Assembly (NCBI GenBank): GCA_025057115.1
Contig: JANWWZ010000007.1
Span: forward strand, 1-64,000
Length of the DNA stretch: 64,000 bases
Reading direction: 5' to 3'
Origin: Bernardetiaceae bacterium
Lineage (GTDB): Bacteria; Bacteroidota; Bacteroidia; Cytophagales; Thermoflexibacteraceae
Shown: piece after piece, positions 19,184-27,859 of the stretch
Numbering within the stretch: position 1 is the stretch's first letter
How the letters are laid out: every line of letters starts with the position of its first letter
Translations under genes and position numbers: made by a program
Notes under the pieces: model-generated
What the model was told of the DNA's origin: nothing
What the model saw: the letters and a program-made list of their open reading frames with translations, nothing else
Database searches by the model: none

Positions 19184-20638
19184 TTAGGACTGAATTCCAA
19201 AGAGGCGTTTTGCAAAATCGTACAGAAGGCGCACGCCGAAGCCGGTGGCTCCCGCTGGTCGATGCGTTTCCGCTGACTTAAGCAAAACTACCCCTGCTAC
19301 GTCCAAGTGTATCCAAGGGTAATTGGTAAAGTGTTGTAAAAATTTGGCAGCAGTAATAGCCCCTGCCTCTGGAGGACCTACATTTTTTAAATGGGCGATA
19401 TTGGATTTGAGATATTCGTCATACTCCTCCCAAAGAGGAAATTCTACAAACCGCTCATAGGTAGCACGGGCTGACTCAGCGAACTTTTGCTTGATTTCCT
19501 CTCCAGCAGTGCACATCATTGCACAGGCTTGCCAACCAATGGCACGTATAGCAGACCCTGTAAGGGTAGCTACATCTACTACCAAATGCGGAGCAAACTT
19601 TTGGGCGTAAATCAATGCATCAGCTAATATTAAGCGACCTTCTGCATCGGTGTTAATTACTTCTACCGTTTTGCCGTTGGCATAAGTAATAATATCTCCA
19701 GGAACATAAGCATGGGCAGAAATGCGATTGTCAGTAACTGGAACCAAGCCAATGACATAGCAAGGCAGTTGATTGGCAGCAATAGCATGCAGGGTTCCTA
19801 TGACAATAGCTGCCCCTGCCATGTCGCATTTCATCCATTCCATGCCTTCTGTTTTGATACTATAGCCTCCCGTGTCATATACAATGCCTTTGCCTACCAG
19901 CACCAGCGGATTAGCATTGACCGCATTCCTGGGGCAATATGTCATTTCAATAAAAGCTGGTTCTTCAAAACTGCCTTTGTTAACAGTTAACAAGCCATTC
20001 ATTTGCAAGGCTTCTATTTCTGCTTTGCGCATCAGGCGGGTTTCAAAGCCAGCACTTACTCCCGCTTGTTGGGCTTGCTGGCAAAGCTGACTGATGTTCA
20101 TGGCTGCTGGAGGTTCATTGACCAAGTCCCGCACTAAAAAATTAGCATTTATCACGTTGGCTAATTCTTTAAGCAAGCCTTGTGATGCTGCTTTGGCACA
20201 GCAGTCAATTTGCAAAGGTTGCGAGGCTGTGAGTTTCTCAGGTTGATACTTCAAAAACTGATAAGCTCCCAAAGCAATGCCTTCAACCAGTGCAAAAAGA
20301 AAGGCTGCATTTTCTACTTCCGTAGTTACCTGAATGCGATGGCTTCTATCTTCCTTAAGCAACTGGGCAATACGTCCGCCACTGCGCCTTATTTTTTCTG
20401 TTACCTCGTAAGTAGGTGAATTTTCTTTGGCGATATTTTGCAAGGCAAGGCAGTACACCTTGCGTTTCCACTGATTAAGTACAATTAACCCTTCACCTTG
20501 CTGAATTTTTTGGAGTAGATAGTCCTCTTCTTCTTTGCTGTTGCAAAAGGAAAATGCCTCCTGTGCACTGTTGGCTATCAAAATTGCTAGGTCAGCGCTG
20601 CTTTCAATACTACTGACTTGAGATAAGTGCACCTGCAT
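19184..20638 (-). CDS. Leucyl aminopeptidase family (M17) protein
   Basis: 'VLVGKGIVYDTGGYSIKTEGMEWMKCDMAGAA' and 'VEVINTDAEGRLILADALIYA' M17 signature. Confidence 0.92.
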   Translation of the reverse strand: MQVHLSQVSSIESSADLAILIANSAQEAFSFCNSKEEEDYLLQKIQQGEGLIVLNQWKRKVYCLALQNIAKENSPTYEVTEKIRRSGGRIAQLLKEDRSHRIQVTTEVENAAFLFALVEGIALGAYQFLKYQPEKLTASQPLQIDCCAKAASQGLLKELANVINANFLVRDLVNEPPAAMNISQLCQQAQQAGVSAGFETRLMRKAEIEALQMNGLLTVNKGSFEEPAFIEMTYCPRNAVNANPLVLVGKGIVYDTGGYSIKTEGMEWMKCDMAGAAIVIGTLHAIAANQLPCYVIGLVPVTDNRISAHAYVPGDIITYANGKTVEVINTDAEGRLILADALIYAQKFAPHLVVDVATLTGSAIRAIGWQACAMMCTAGEEIKQKFAESARATYERFVEFPLWEEYDEYLKSNIAHLKNVGPPEAGAITAAKFLQHFTNYPWIHLDVAGVVLLKSAETHRPAGATGFGVRLLYDFAKRLFGIQS

Positions 20639-20753
20639 AACGCTTCATTCAACTGTTGCTCCTTCAAAGGTAGTATGAAAGGACCATTGCTTTCCAATAA
20701 GTTTTGCAAAACTTTGCGTAGCTTTGTTAATCGGATTTTCTTTTGCTGTTATC

Positions 20754-22070
20754 ATGATTAAAGCAGATAGCCAAGTATTTTCTCTCATTCAACAAGAATT
20801 TGAGCGCCAAATGCGCGGAATAGAGCTCATTGCCTCTGAAAATTTCGCTTCTCCCTACGTGTTGCAAGCCATGGGCAGCGTGCTGACTAACAAATACGCC
20901 GAAGGTCTTCCTGGTAAACGCTACTATGGCGGTTGCGAAGTCATAGACCAAATAGAAACTCTCGCTATTGAACGCCTAAAGCAACTTTTTGGCGCTGCAT
21001 GGGCAAATGTACAACCCCACTCAGGAGCCCAAGCTAATGCTGCTGTCATGTTAGCAGTGCTCAAACCTGGCGAGAAAATTTTAGGCTTTGACCTTTCTCA
21101 TGGAGGGCATCTGACACACGGCTCGCCAGTGAACTTTTCAGGCAAGCTCTATCAACCCGCTTTCTACGGCGTAGAACCAGATACAGGGCTAATTAATTGG
21201 GACAAAGTGGAAGAAATTGCCCATCGCCAGATGCCCAAACTCATCATTTGCGGTGCTTCGGCATACTCCCGCGACTGGGACTATGCCCGCTTGCGCGCCA
21301 TCGCCGACCAAGTAGGTGCCTTGCTGTTGGCGGATATCTCTCACCCTGCTGGACTCATTGCTCGCCGATTGCTCAACGATCCCTTGCAACATTGCCATAT
21401 CGTAACCTCTACCACGCATAAAACCTTGCGCGGACCCCGTGGGGGTATTATTATGATGGGAAAAGACTTTGAAAACCCATTCGGAATAACTAACCACAAA
21501 GGGCAACTGAAAATGATGTCCGAACTATTGGATGCTGCCGTGTTTCCTGGCACCCAAGGCGGTCCCCTGGAACACGTGATTGCTGCCAAAGCAGTTGCCT
21601 TCAGTGAAGCCCTTACCAATAGTTATTTGCAGTACATTCATCGAGTGCGCGACAATGCGCGTGCCCTAGCCAAAGCATTTGCAGAAATGGGTTATCAAGT
21701 CATCTCTGGCGGTACGGACAACCATTTAATGCTCATAGATTTGCGCAACAAAGGCATCACAGGCAAGCTGGCAGAAAATACCCTCATCAAAGCTGATATC
21801 ACTATTAATAAAAACATGGTGCCTTTTGATGACAAGTCTCCTTTTATCACTTCGGGTATGCGCCTTGGCACAGCAGCCATTACCACGCGAGGACTCACTA
21901 CAGGCGATATGCCCCGCATTGCCGAGTTAATCGACAAGGCTCTTCAAAATCACAACAATGAAACCATTTTAGCGGAAGTGCGCCGAGAAGTAAACCAGTG
22001 GATGCGCCAATATCCTCTCTTTGCCGAGTCAGAAGAACTCCTTGCCGCAATGGCAGAAAGAACCCTGTAA
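20754..22070 (+). CDS. glyA: Serine hydroxymethyltransferase
   Basis: '[43 protein letters not shown]', '[15 protein letters not shown]'. Start taken at internal Met (20754); ORF opens at 20724. Confidence 0.95.
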   Translation: MIKADSQVFSLIQQEFERQMRGIELIASENFASPYVLQAMGSVLTNKYAEGLPGKRYYGGCEVIDQIETLAIERLKQLFGAAWANVQPHSGAQANAAVMLAVLKPGEKILGFDLSHGGHLTHGSPVNFSGKLYQPAFYGVEPDTGLINWDKVEEIAHRQMPKLIICGASAYSRDWDYARLRAIADQVGALLLADISHPAGLIARRLLNDPLQHCHIVTSTTHKTLRGPRGGIIMMGKDFENPFGITNHKGQLKMMSELLDAAVFPGTQGGPLEHVIAAKAVAFSEALTNSYLQYIHRVRDNARALAKAFAEMGYQVISGGTDNHLMLIDLRNKGITGKLAENTLIKADITINKNMVPFDDKSPFITSGMRLGTAAITTRGLTTGDMPRIAELIDKALQNHNNETILAEVRREVNQWMRQYPLFAESEELLAAMAERTL

Positions 22071-22107
22071 AGCAAGGGTTCACTAGCGCCCCTGGCGTAA
22101 TTGCAAA

Positions 22108-22440
22108 TTGCTCTCTTTGGTTTTGCCAGCAAGTTCAATGGACATGGAGATTCAGCCTGTTAGTATTACAGAAACAGCAGCTAAGGAAATTCGCTCCATT
22201 ATGCAAAACAAAGGCATCCCCGAAGGCTATTGCTTACGCGTACTGGCAGAGGGTACCTCAGGTTGTGGAGGTGTGCGCTACCGACTAGGCTTCGACAAGC
22301 CGCGAGAAGGCGATCAACAATATACTACTCAGGGCATCCCTGTACTGTATCAAAAGCGTCATATGATGTTTCTCATCGGGTTGGAAATAGATTTCCAAGA
22401 GCGAGAAACAGAACGCGGCTTTGTCTTTAATCGAAAATAA
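22108..22440 (+). CDS. HesB/IscA-like A-type Fe-S carrier family protein (atypical, no C-terminal CGC)
   Basis: 'ITETAAKEIRSIMQNKGIPEGYCLRVLAEGTSGCGGVRYRLGFDKPREGDQQYTTQGIPVLYQKRHMMFLIGLEIDFQERETERGFVFNRK'; HesB fold pattern but ends before the usual CGCG motif. Confidence 0.8.
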   Translation: MLSLVLPASSMDMEIQPVSITETAAKEIRSIMQNKGIPEGYCLRVLAEGTSGCGGVRYRLGFDKPREGDQQYTTQGIPVLYQKRHMMFLIGLEIDFQERETERGFVFNRK

Positions 22441-22446
22441 AAGCCA

Positions 22447-22887
22447 CTAGCAGCAAATGTACAGTAAATGCATGATGGCTAAGCGGTAGCCATTGAGCCC
22501 ACAGCCTGCAATAATCCCTTTGGCATAGGGACTGATATAACTACGATGCCGAAAAGGCTCGCGAGCATAAATATTTGAAATATGCACCTCTACCACAGGA
22601 GCTGAAATGGCTGCTACCGCATCCCCTAGTGCTACAGAAGTGTGCGTAAGTCCTCCTGCATTGAGCACAATGCCCACAGAGCTAAACCCCACTTGATGAA
22701 GTTTGTCTATTAGCGCACCTTCATGATTGGATTGAAAATATTGTAACAAAGCTTTTTTTTCAAATTCTTTTTGCAAATGAGTGAAAAAACTCTCAAAATC
22801 GGTTGTTCCATAAATGGCGGGCTGGCGCCTGCCTAACAAGTTCAAATTAGGACCGTTAATAATGATGATTTCCGTCATCGTGAGCAT
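22447..22887 (-). CDS. aroQ: Type II 3-dehydroquinate dehydratase
   Basis: 'IIINGPNLNLLGRRQPAIYG', 'IDKLHQ', 'VLNAGGLTHTSVALGDAV', 'VEVHISNIYAREPFRHRSYISPYAKGIIAGCGLNGY'. Confidence 0.94.
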   Translation of the reverse strand: MLTMTEIIIINGPNLNLLGRRQPAIYGTTDFESFFTHLQKEFEKKALLQYFQSNHEGALIDKLHQVGFSSVGIVLNAGGLTHTSVALGDAVAAISAPVVEVHISNIYAREPFRHRSYISPYAKGIIAGCGLNGYRLAIMHLLYICC

Positions 22888-22925
22888 TTATTTGGCAGTA
22901 TAATTTTGAGCAAACTTGTCCATTT

Positions 22926-23561
22926 ATGCAAATTGCCGACCTTCGCAAGGAATACACCTTTGGTCAACTTAGTGAAGACCAAGTAGCTGCTTCTCCCTTC
23001 GAGCAGTTCAAGAAGTGGTTGCAAGAGGCAATTGATAGTCAGTTGCCCGAGCCTACTGCAATGCATCTGGCTACCGTGAATAATCAAGGGCGACCTGCAG
23101 GGCGGATTGTGTTGCTTAAGCACATCGATACAGGATTTGTATTTTTTACCAATTACCAAAGCCGCAAAGCCGATGAGCTGAACGCCAATCCTCTGGCTGC
23201 CTTGACATTTTACTGGGTAGAACTGGAGCGACAAGTTCGCATTGAAGGAAAAGTAGAAAAAACTGAGCCTCACCTTTCGGATGAGTATTTCAACAGTCGT
23301 CCTCTTTTGAGTCGCCTTGGAGCGATAGCCTCTCCGCAAAGTCGCCCCTTACCCGACCGCAAAGTCTTAGAGGAACGCATACAAGAGTTACAAGTTGCCT
23401 ATTCGGAAAAAGATCCTCCGCGTCCAGCCTATTGGGGAGGGTATAGGCTCATTCCCGATTATTTCGAGTTTTGGCAGGGACGCCTCAGCCGTCTGCACGA
23501 TAGAATTGTCTACCAACTTATTGCTCCAGAAGAGTGGAAAATTTATCGCCTTGCTCCTTGA
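22926..23561 (+). CDS. pdxH: Pyridoxamine 5'-phosphate oxidase
   Basis: 'MQIADLRKEYTFGQL...DPFEQFKKW'-like start, 'GRPAGRIVLLKHIDTGFVFFTNYQSRKADEL', 'PAYWGGYRLIPDYFEFWQGRLSRLHDRIVY', C-terminal RLAP. Confidence 0.95.
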   Translation: MQIADLRKEYTFGQLSEDQVAASPFEQFKKWLQEAIDSQLPEPTAMHLATVNNQGRPAGRIVLLKHIDTGFVFFTNYQSRKADELNANPLAALTFYWVELERQVRIEGKVEKTEPHLSDEYFNSRPLLSRLGAIASPQSRPLPDRKVLEERIQELQVAYSEKDPPRPAYWGGYRLIPDYFEFWQGRLSRLHDRIVYQLIAPEEWKIYRLAP

Positions 23562-23612
23562 AAAAAATTAAAAAGTTGCCAAGTTTTTTAAATCACATCC
23601 AACCCATCCATC

Positions 23613-24104
23613 TCAAAACAGACTTAGTTGCTTGTGCACCATATTAAGCTGCTCGTGGTTGAGAAGCCATTCTTTTCGCCATAAGCCACCAGCATAGCCT
23701 GTGAGGCTGCCGTCAGTACCTATAACGCGATGGCAGGGCACAATAATCCAAACAGGATTGCGGCTATTGGCGGCTGCTACAGCTCGCACTGCTTCAGGCT
23801 GTCCTATTCGAGCAGCCAATTGAGCATAAGTAATTGTATGACCAAAGGGAATGCGTTGTAATTCTTGCCATACGCGTTGTTGGAAGGGCGTGCCTTGCAA
23901 GTCCAAAGGCAGGTCAAAATGCTTTTGAACGCCTGCAAAATAGGCATCCAGTTGCTCAATTGCTTGCCGAATGAATGGATTTTGTTGGGCTAGGTCATCT
24001 TGCAAAGCGGGTTCACTGCCGATAGTAAGCCCGCAAATGCCCACCTCGGTAGCCCTGATGAGCATGTTGCCTATAGGCGAGCAGTAAATTTTACTGACAA
24101 GCAT
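23613..24104 (-). CDS. ogt: Methylated-DNA--[protein]-cysteine S-methyltransferase
   Basis: 'GTPFQQRVWQELQRIPFGHTITYAQLAARIGQPEAVRAVAAANSRNPVWIIVPCHRVIGTDGSLTGYAGGLWRKEWLLNHE' with PCHRV active site. Confidence 0.95.
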   Translation of the reverse strand: MLVSKIYCSPIGNMLIRATEVGICGLTIGSEPALQDDLAQQNPFIRQAIEQLDAYFAGVQKHFDLPLDLQGTPFQQRVWQELQRIPFGHTITYAQLAARIGQPEAVRAVAAANSRNPVWIIVPCHRVIGTDGSLTGYAGGLWRKEWLLNHEQLNMVHKQLSLF

Positions 24105-24915
24105 ACTTTTCCAAATAGTAACTCATTTGCATTGCTATAGCTTGCGCTTGTTTTTGAGCTTCTTTGTCAAAATTATTGTCGGAAGAAGCATAAAGAATAG
24201 CACGCGAAGCATTGACCAATAAGCCCCCAAAACGAGTGAGCCCTGCTTTGGAAACGGCTTCCAAATCTCCTTTTTGAGCCCCATAGCCTGGAACGAGCAA
24301 AAAGTAGTCTGGAGCTAGTCGGCGAACAGCAGCAACTCCCTCAGGTTGAGTAGCTCCCACTACAAACATGAGCTGTTCAGAGGACCCCCATTGCATAGCC
24401 CGTTCAACTACTACTTGGTAAAGAGGCTTGTTATCGGCTCCCACTACCAAGTGCTGAAAATCTTCACTACCTCGGTTGGAAGTAAGAGCTAGCAAAATAG
24501 TCCACTTGTCTGCGTAGTTCAAAAATGGCTCTATGGAATCTTTGCCCATGTAAGGGGATACCGTTACAGCCTGGAAAGGATATTGCTTAAAAAAAGTGTA
24601 GGCATACAGGTCAGATGTATTGCCAATATCTCCGCGTTTAGCGTCGGCAATGGTGAAAATATTTTTGGGGATGTAGGCTAAGGTTTGAGCAAGGCTTTCC
24701 CATCCTTTAGGTCCTGCACTTTCGTAAAAAGCCAAGTTAAGTTTGTAGGCAACGCAATGGTTGGCAGTAGCATCAATAATGCGGCGGTTAAAGGCGAAAA
24801 TAGGGTCTTTTTCCTTGTGCACACAAGGGGGCAATTTTCTCCAATCCGTGTCCAGTCCTATGCACAAATAGCTTTTTTTGCTAAATATTTCCGCTGTAAT
24901 TGACTGCTTTTTCAT
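24091..24915 (-). CDS. pyrF: Orotidine 5'-phosphate decarboxylase
   Basis: 'LCIGLDTDWRKLP', 'VAYKLNLAFYESAGPKGWESL', 'FTIADAKRGDIGNTSDLYA', 'VGATQPEGVAAVRRLAPDYFLLVPGYGAQKGDLEAV'. Start taken at internal Met (ORF to 24939). Confidence 0.94.
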   Translation of the reverse strand: MKKQSITAEIFSKKSYLCIGLDTDWRKLPPCVHKEKDPIFAFNRRIIDATANHCVAYKLNLAFYESAGPKGWESLAQTLAYIPKNIFTIADAKRGDIGNTSDLYAYTFFKQYPFQAVTVSPYMGKDSIEPFLNYADKWTILLALTSNRGSEDFQHLVVGADNKPLYQVVVERAMQWGSSEQLMFVVGATQPEGVAAVRRLAPDYFLLVPGYGAQKGDLEAVSKAGLTRFGGLLVNASRAILYASSDNNFDKEAQKQAQAIAMQMSYYLEKYACQ

Positions 24916-24942
24916 TCCAACGCAAAAAATTAAGTGCAAAGA

Positions 24943-25983
24943 CTACGGCTCTACAGCAGCAGCGTTTTCGTTGTAGAGCACTTGCAACAGAGTAGTGCCT
25001 ACGGCGTAGAGAGTTTCCTTGCTGATAATATCCATATTGTCACGGTGAGTGTGCCAAAAGTCGCCAAAGCTATTTTCGTATTGAATGATGTTAATGGTAG
25101 GAATGCCTGCCAGTTGATTAATGTACAAATGGTCATCGATTAGAGAGGAGGTAGTTTGATAGACAAAATACTTTCCAAAACCCAACTGATTAGCAGTGTC
25201 CCATACTTTTTTCACCACAGAGGGAGCATATTCCATAGAATGTCCTTCCAGCAAAAAGCGAGCATTGTGAGCCCCTACCATATCTAGCAAAATGCCGTAG
25301 TAGGCAGCATAGTTTTCCCGATGTTTATTTTTTGCCCAATATTGCGAGCCCAAGCACCAGGCATCGGGCTTGAAGGCGTTTTGCTGTTCGTCTTCTGGGG
25401 GTCCGTAGTCCTCGCTGTCAAACAAGATGATGTCAATGCCGATGTGGTTGATTTTCAAGCTATCGTATTGCTGCATGCCAATGGCGCGGGCAACTTCCAG
25501 CAGTACTCCTACGCCACTGCCCCCGTCGTTAGCTCCTAAAATGGGCTCGCGTCGGCGGGTAGTATCTGGGTCCATATCGGCATAAGGGCGCGTATCCCAG
25601 TGAGCCGCTAGCAAAATCCGCCGTTTAGCTTCAGGGTTGTAAGTAGCGATGATATTGCGAGAGCGAAGAATCGTTTTATTATAGGCAACGGCTTCAAAAT
25701 CTTGTGCTTGGACCTGCCACCCGAAGCGCTCTAACATTGCCAAAAACATTTCAGCGGCTTTGCGATGGGGTTCTGTATTAGGCACGCGCGGACCTAATGC
25801 CACTTGCTTTTTAATGTATTCATAGGCTGAATCCACATTGAACTTAGCGGCGGGATGCATTACTATTTTGGGCAGGCTTGTGGTAGAAGTAGTCGTATTT
25901 TCTTTACACGAGGTAGACAAAAAAAACAAAACGCTGCAGAAACAAGCAAAAATCACTATATTTTGACGTGCATACATAATCAC
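24943..25983 (-). CDS. M28-family zinc-dependent glutaminyl-peptide cyclotransferase-like lipoprotein
   Basis: Lipobox-like 'FFLSTSCKEN'; 'LLAAHWDTRPYADMDPDTTRRREPILGANDGGSGVGVLLEVARA', 'IILFDSEDYG', 'GIPTINIIQYENSFGDFWHTHRDNMDIIS' resembles bacterial type II-like QC of Bacteroidota. Confidence 0.82.
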   Translation of the reverse strand: MIMYARQNIVIFACFCSVLFFLSTSCKENTTTSTTSLPKIVMHPAAKFNVDSAYEYIKKQVALGPRVPNTEPHRKAAEMFLAMLERFGWQVQAQDFEAVAYNKTILRSRNIIATYNPEAKRRILLAAHWDTRPYADMDPDTTRRREPILGANDGGSGVGVLLEVARAIGMQQYDSLKINHIGIDIILFDSEDYGPPEDEQQNAFKPDAWCLGSQYWAKNKHRENYAAYYGILLDMVGAHNARFLLEGHSMEYAPSVVKKVWDTANQLGFGKYFVYQTTSSLIDDHLYINQLAGIPTINIIQYENSFGDFWHTHRDNMDIISKETLYAVGTTLLQVLYNENAAAVEP

Positions 25984-26076
25984 TTAAGGGGATTAGGTCG
26001 GTTGCGTTGATGCAAATTTTTGTAGCTTACCATCGTAATTATTGCATAACTTGTGCACAAACTTAGCGCACTTTGC

Positions 26077-27618
26077 ATGAATAAAGAAAATCGCCGCCGT
26101 TTTCTTTCGCGCCTAGCAATGGGAACACTTCTAGCAAGTGCTCTCAAAAACAGGCAAAAGCCAAGTTACGACCTGTTAATTGTAGGGGCTGGCAGTGCAG
26201 GCATGACCTGCGCTATTGCAGCAGCAGAAAGCGGCTTGCGCGTGATGGTGGTAGAAAAAGATATCAAAATAGGCGGTACGCTTAACATTACGGCAGGGCA
26301 AATGAGCGCGGCAGGAACGCGTTTGCAAAAAGCAAAAGGAATTCAAGACAGCCCTCACAAACACTACGAAGAAATTATGCAACTAAGCCAACACACCGCA
26401 GACCCCTCCATTACCCGCCTTGCCGTAGAAGAAGCTCCCCGCTTGATAGATTGGCTAGAGACACTAGGCTATCCAGTAGCAGAACAAGCGCCAGCTATTG
26501 TTTACAATCATCCGCCCTATCGCCTTGCTCGCACTTACTGGGGAACGATGGATTACAATCCAGCCAATCCCAACGAGGATGCAGGCAGATCCGTTTTAAA
26601 GACCCTGCTGCCTGTTTGGGAGAAATGGCAACGAGCAGGAAGAATTCATTTGCGGCTGGGAACTTCTATGGAAAGTTTAATCTACCACGGCGGCAAAGTA
26701 AACGGCATTGTTGCACAGGGCAACGACGGAAGTAAAATCGATTTAAAAGCCCGGCAAGTGGTATTAGCTACGGGAGGATATGCCGCTAATCCAGAATTTT
26801 TTCAGCAAGTTACTCCTAATGCGCAACGGCTTGTAAGCGGGGCTAGAATCACTTCTCAAGGAGAGGGCATTAAAGCAGCTTTACAGATAGGAGCTGCCTT
26901 CCACAATGCAGAAAAGCAAGGATATACCGTCGGCGGTATTGAACTGCAGCCCTTTTCCGGGCGAGCTGACTTCTGGGCTGCTTGGGCGCGCATTTCTACT
27001 CCCCTAGTGCGCCCACCCAGAGAAATTTACCTCAATGCACACGGAAAACGCTTCATGGCAGAAGACCAACCTGATGTTACCCTCCGTGAAAGAGCCATCG
27101 CTGCCCAACCTCACCGACAATGTTGGATCATCTTCGACCACTATGCTTTCACTGCAGGTGCTCCCCTGATTTTTCCTTGGACGGTAGAAGAGATGCAACA
27201 AGAAGCCGAGAAAGAACGCTGTTTATGGAAAGCCAACACCCTTGAAGAGCTAGCAGCTAAAACGAAACTGCCCGCCGAAAATTTTTTGCAAACCATTGCC
27301 GACTACAACGGCGCAGTAGCCAAAGGAGTAGATGAACAATTGGGAAGAAAAAATTTACAATTTCCAGTATCAACGCCGCCTTTTTATGCTTTGCTCACTT
27401 ATGGCTTTTGCCTAGTTTCTGCTGGTGGCTTGCGTACTAATCCCCATTTACAAGTGCTCAATGACTCAGGAAAACCTATCCAAGGGCTCTATGCAGTGGG
27501 AGAAATTTTAGGTGCTGGAGTTACTACGGGCAATGTATTTTGCAGCGGTATGCTGCTTACCCCTGCACTAGCTTTGGGAAGATGGTTAGGAAAAAAGCTC
27601 GCTCGTGAAAAAATGTAA
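26077..27618 (+). CDS. FAD-binding fumarate reductase/KsdD-like flavoprotein, possible Tat substrate
   Basis: MNKENRRRFLSRLAMG twin-Arg-like leader; 'YDLLIVGAGSAGMTCAIAAAESGLRVMVVEKDIKIGGT' dinucleotide-binding motif; C-terminal 'PIQGLYAVGEILGAGVTTGNVFCSGMLLTPALALGRWLG'. Confidence 0.82.
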   Translation: MNKENRRRFLSRLAMGTLLASALKNRQKPSYDLLIVGAGSAGMTCAIAAAESGLRVMVVEKDIKIGGTLNITAGQMSAAGTRLQKAKGIQDSPHKHYEEIMQLSQHTADPSITRLAVEEAPRLIDWLETLGYPVAEQAPAIVYNHPPYRLARTYWGTMDYNPANPNEDAGRSVLKTLLPVWEKWQRAGRIHLRLGTSMESLIYHGGKVNGIVAQGNDGSKIDLKARQVVLATGGYAANPEFFQQVTPNAQRLVSGARITSQGEGIKAALQIGAAFHNAEKQGYTVGGIELQPFSGRADFWAAWARISTPLVRPPREIYLNAHGKRFMAEDQPDVTLRERAIAAQPHRQCWIIFDHYAFTAGAPLIFPWTVEEMQQEAEKERCLWKANTLEELAAKTKLPAENFLQTIADYNGAVAKGVDEQLGRKNLQFPVSTPPFYALLTYGFCLVSAGGLRTNPHLQVLNDSGKPIQGLYAVGEILGAGVTTGNVFCSGMLLTPALALGRWLGKKLAREKM

Positions 27619-27859
27619 AGTCGGCTTACAGCATTAACTCAATATAGCTTTGCTTTATGTGCATTTTTAGACTATCAAAGGCTGGCAATTGAGTTCTTCG
27701 GTTAAAAAATTTACTCCGTACCACGCCAAACAACGTGTTTTTCCATTGACAAATGGACAAAGCAGCAACTGCAAGCAAAATTTTTTAGATGCTTTTGGAC
27801 TAACTGGCTGAGAGCTATACTTGAAGTCATCAGCAAAGCCAGGCAAAAGCTGGTTTGTC

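Noticed and set aside
22875-23339. 154-aa minus ORF
   Set aside because: Antisense to pdxH, which is unambiguous.
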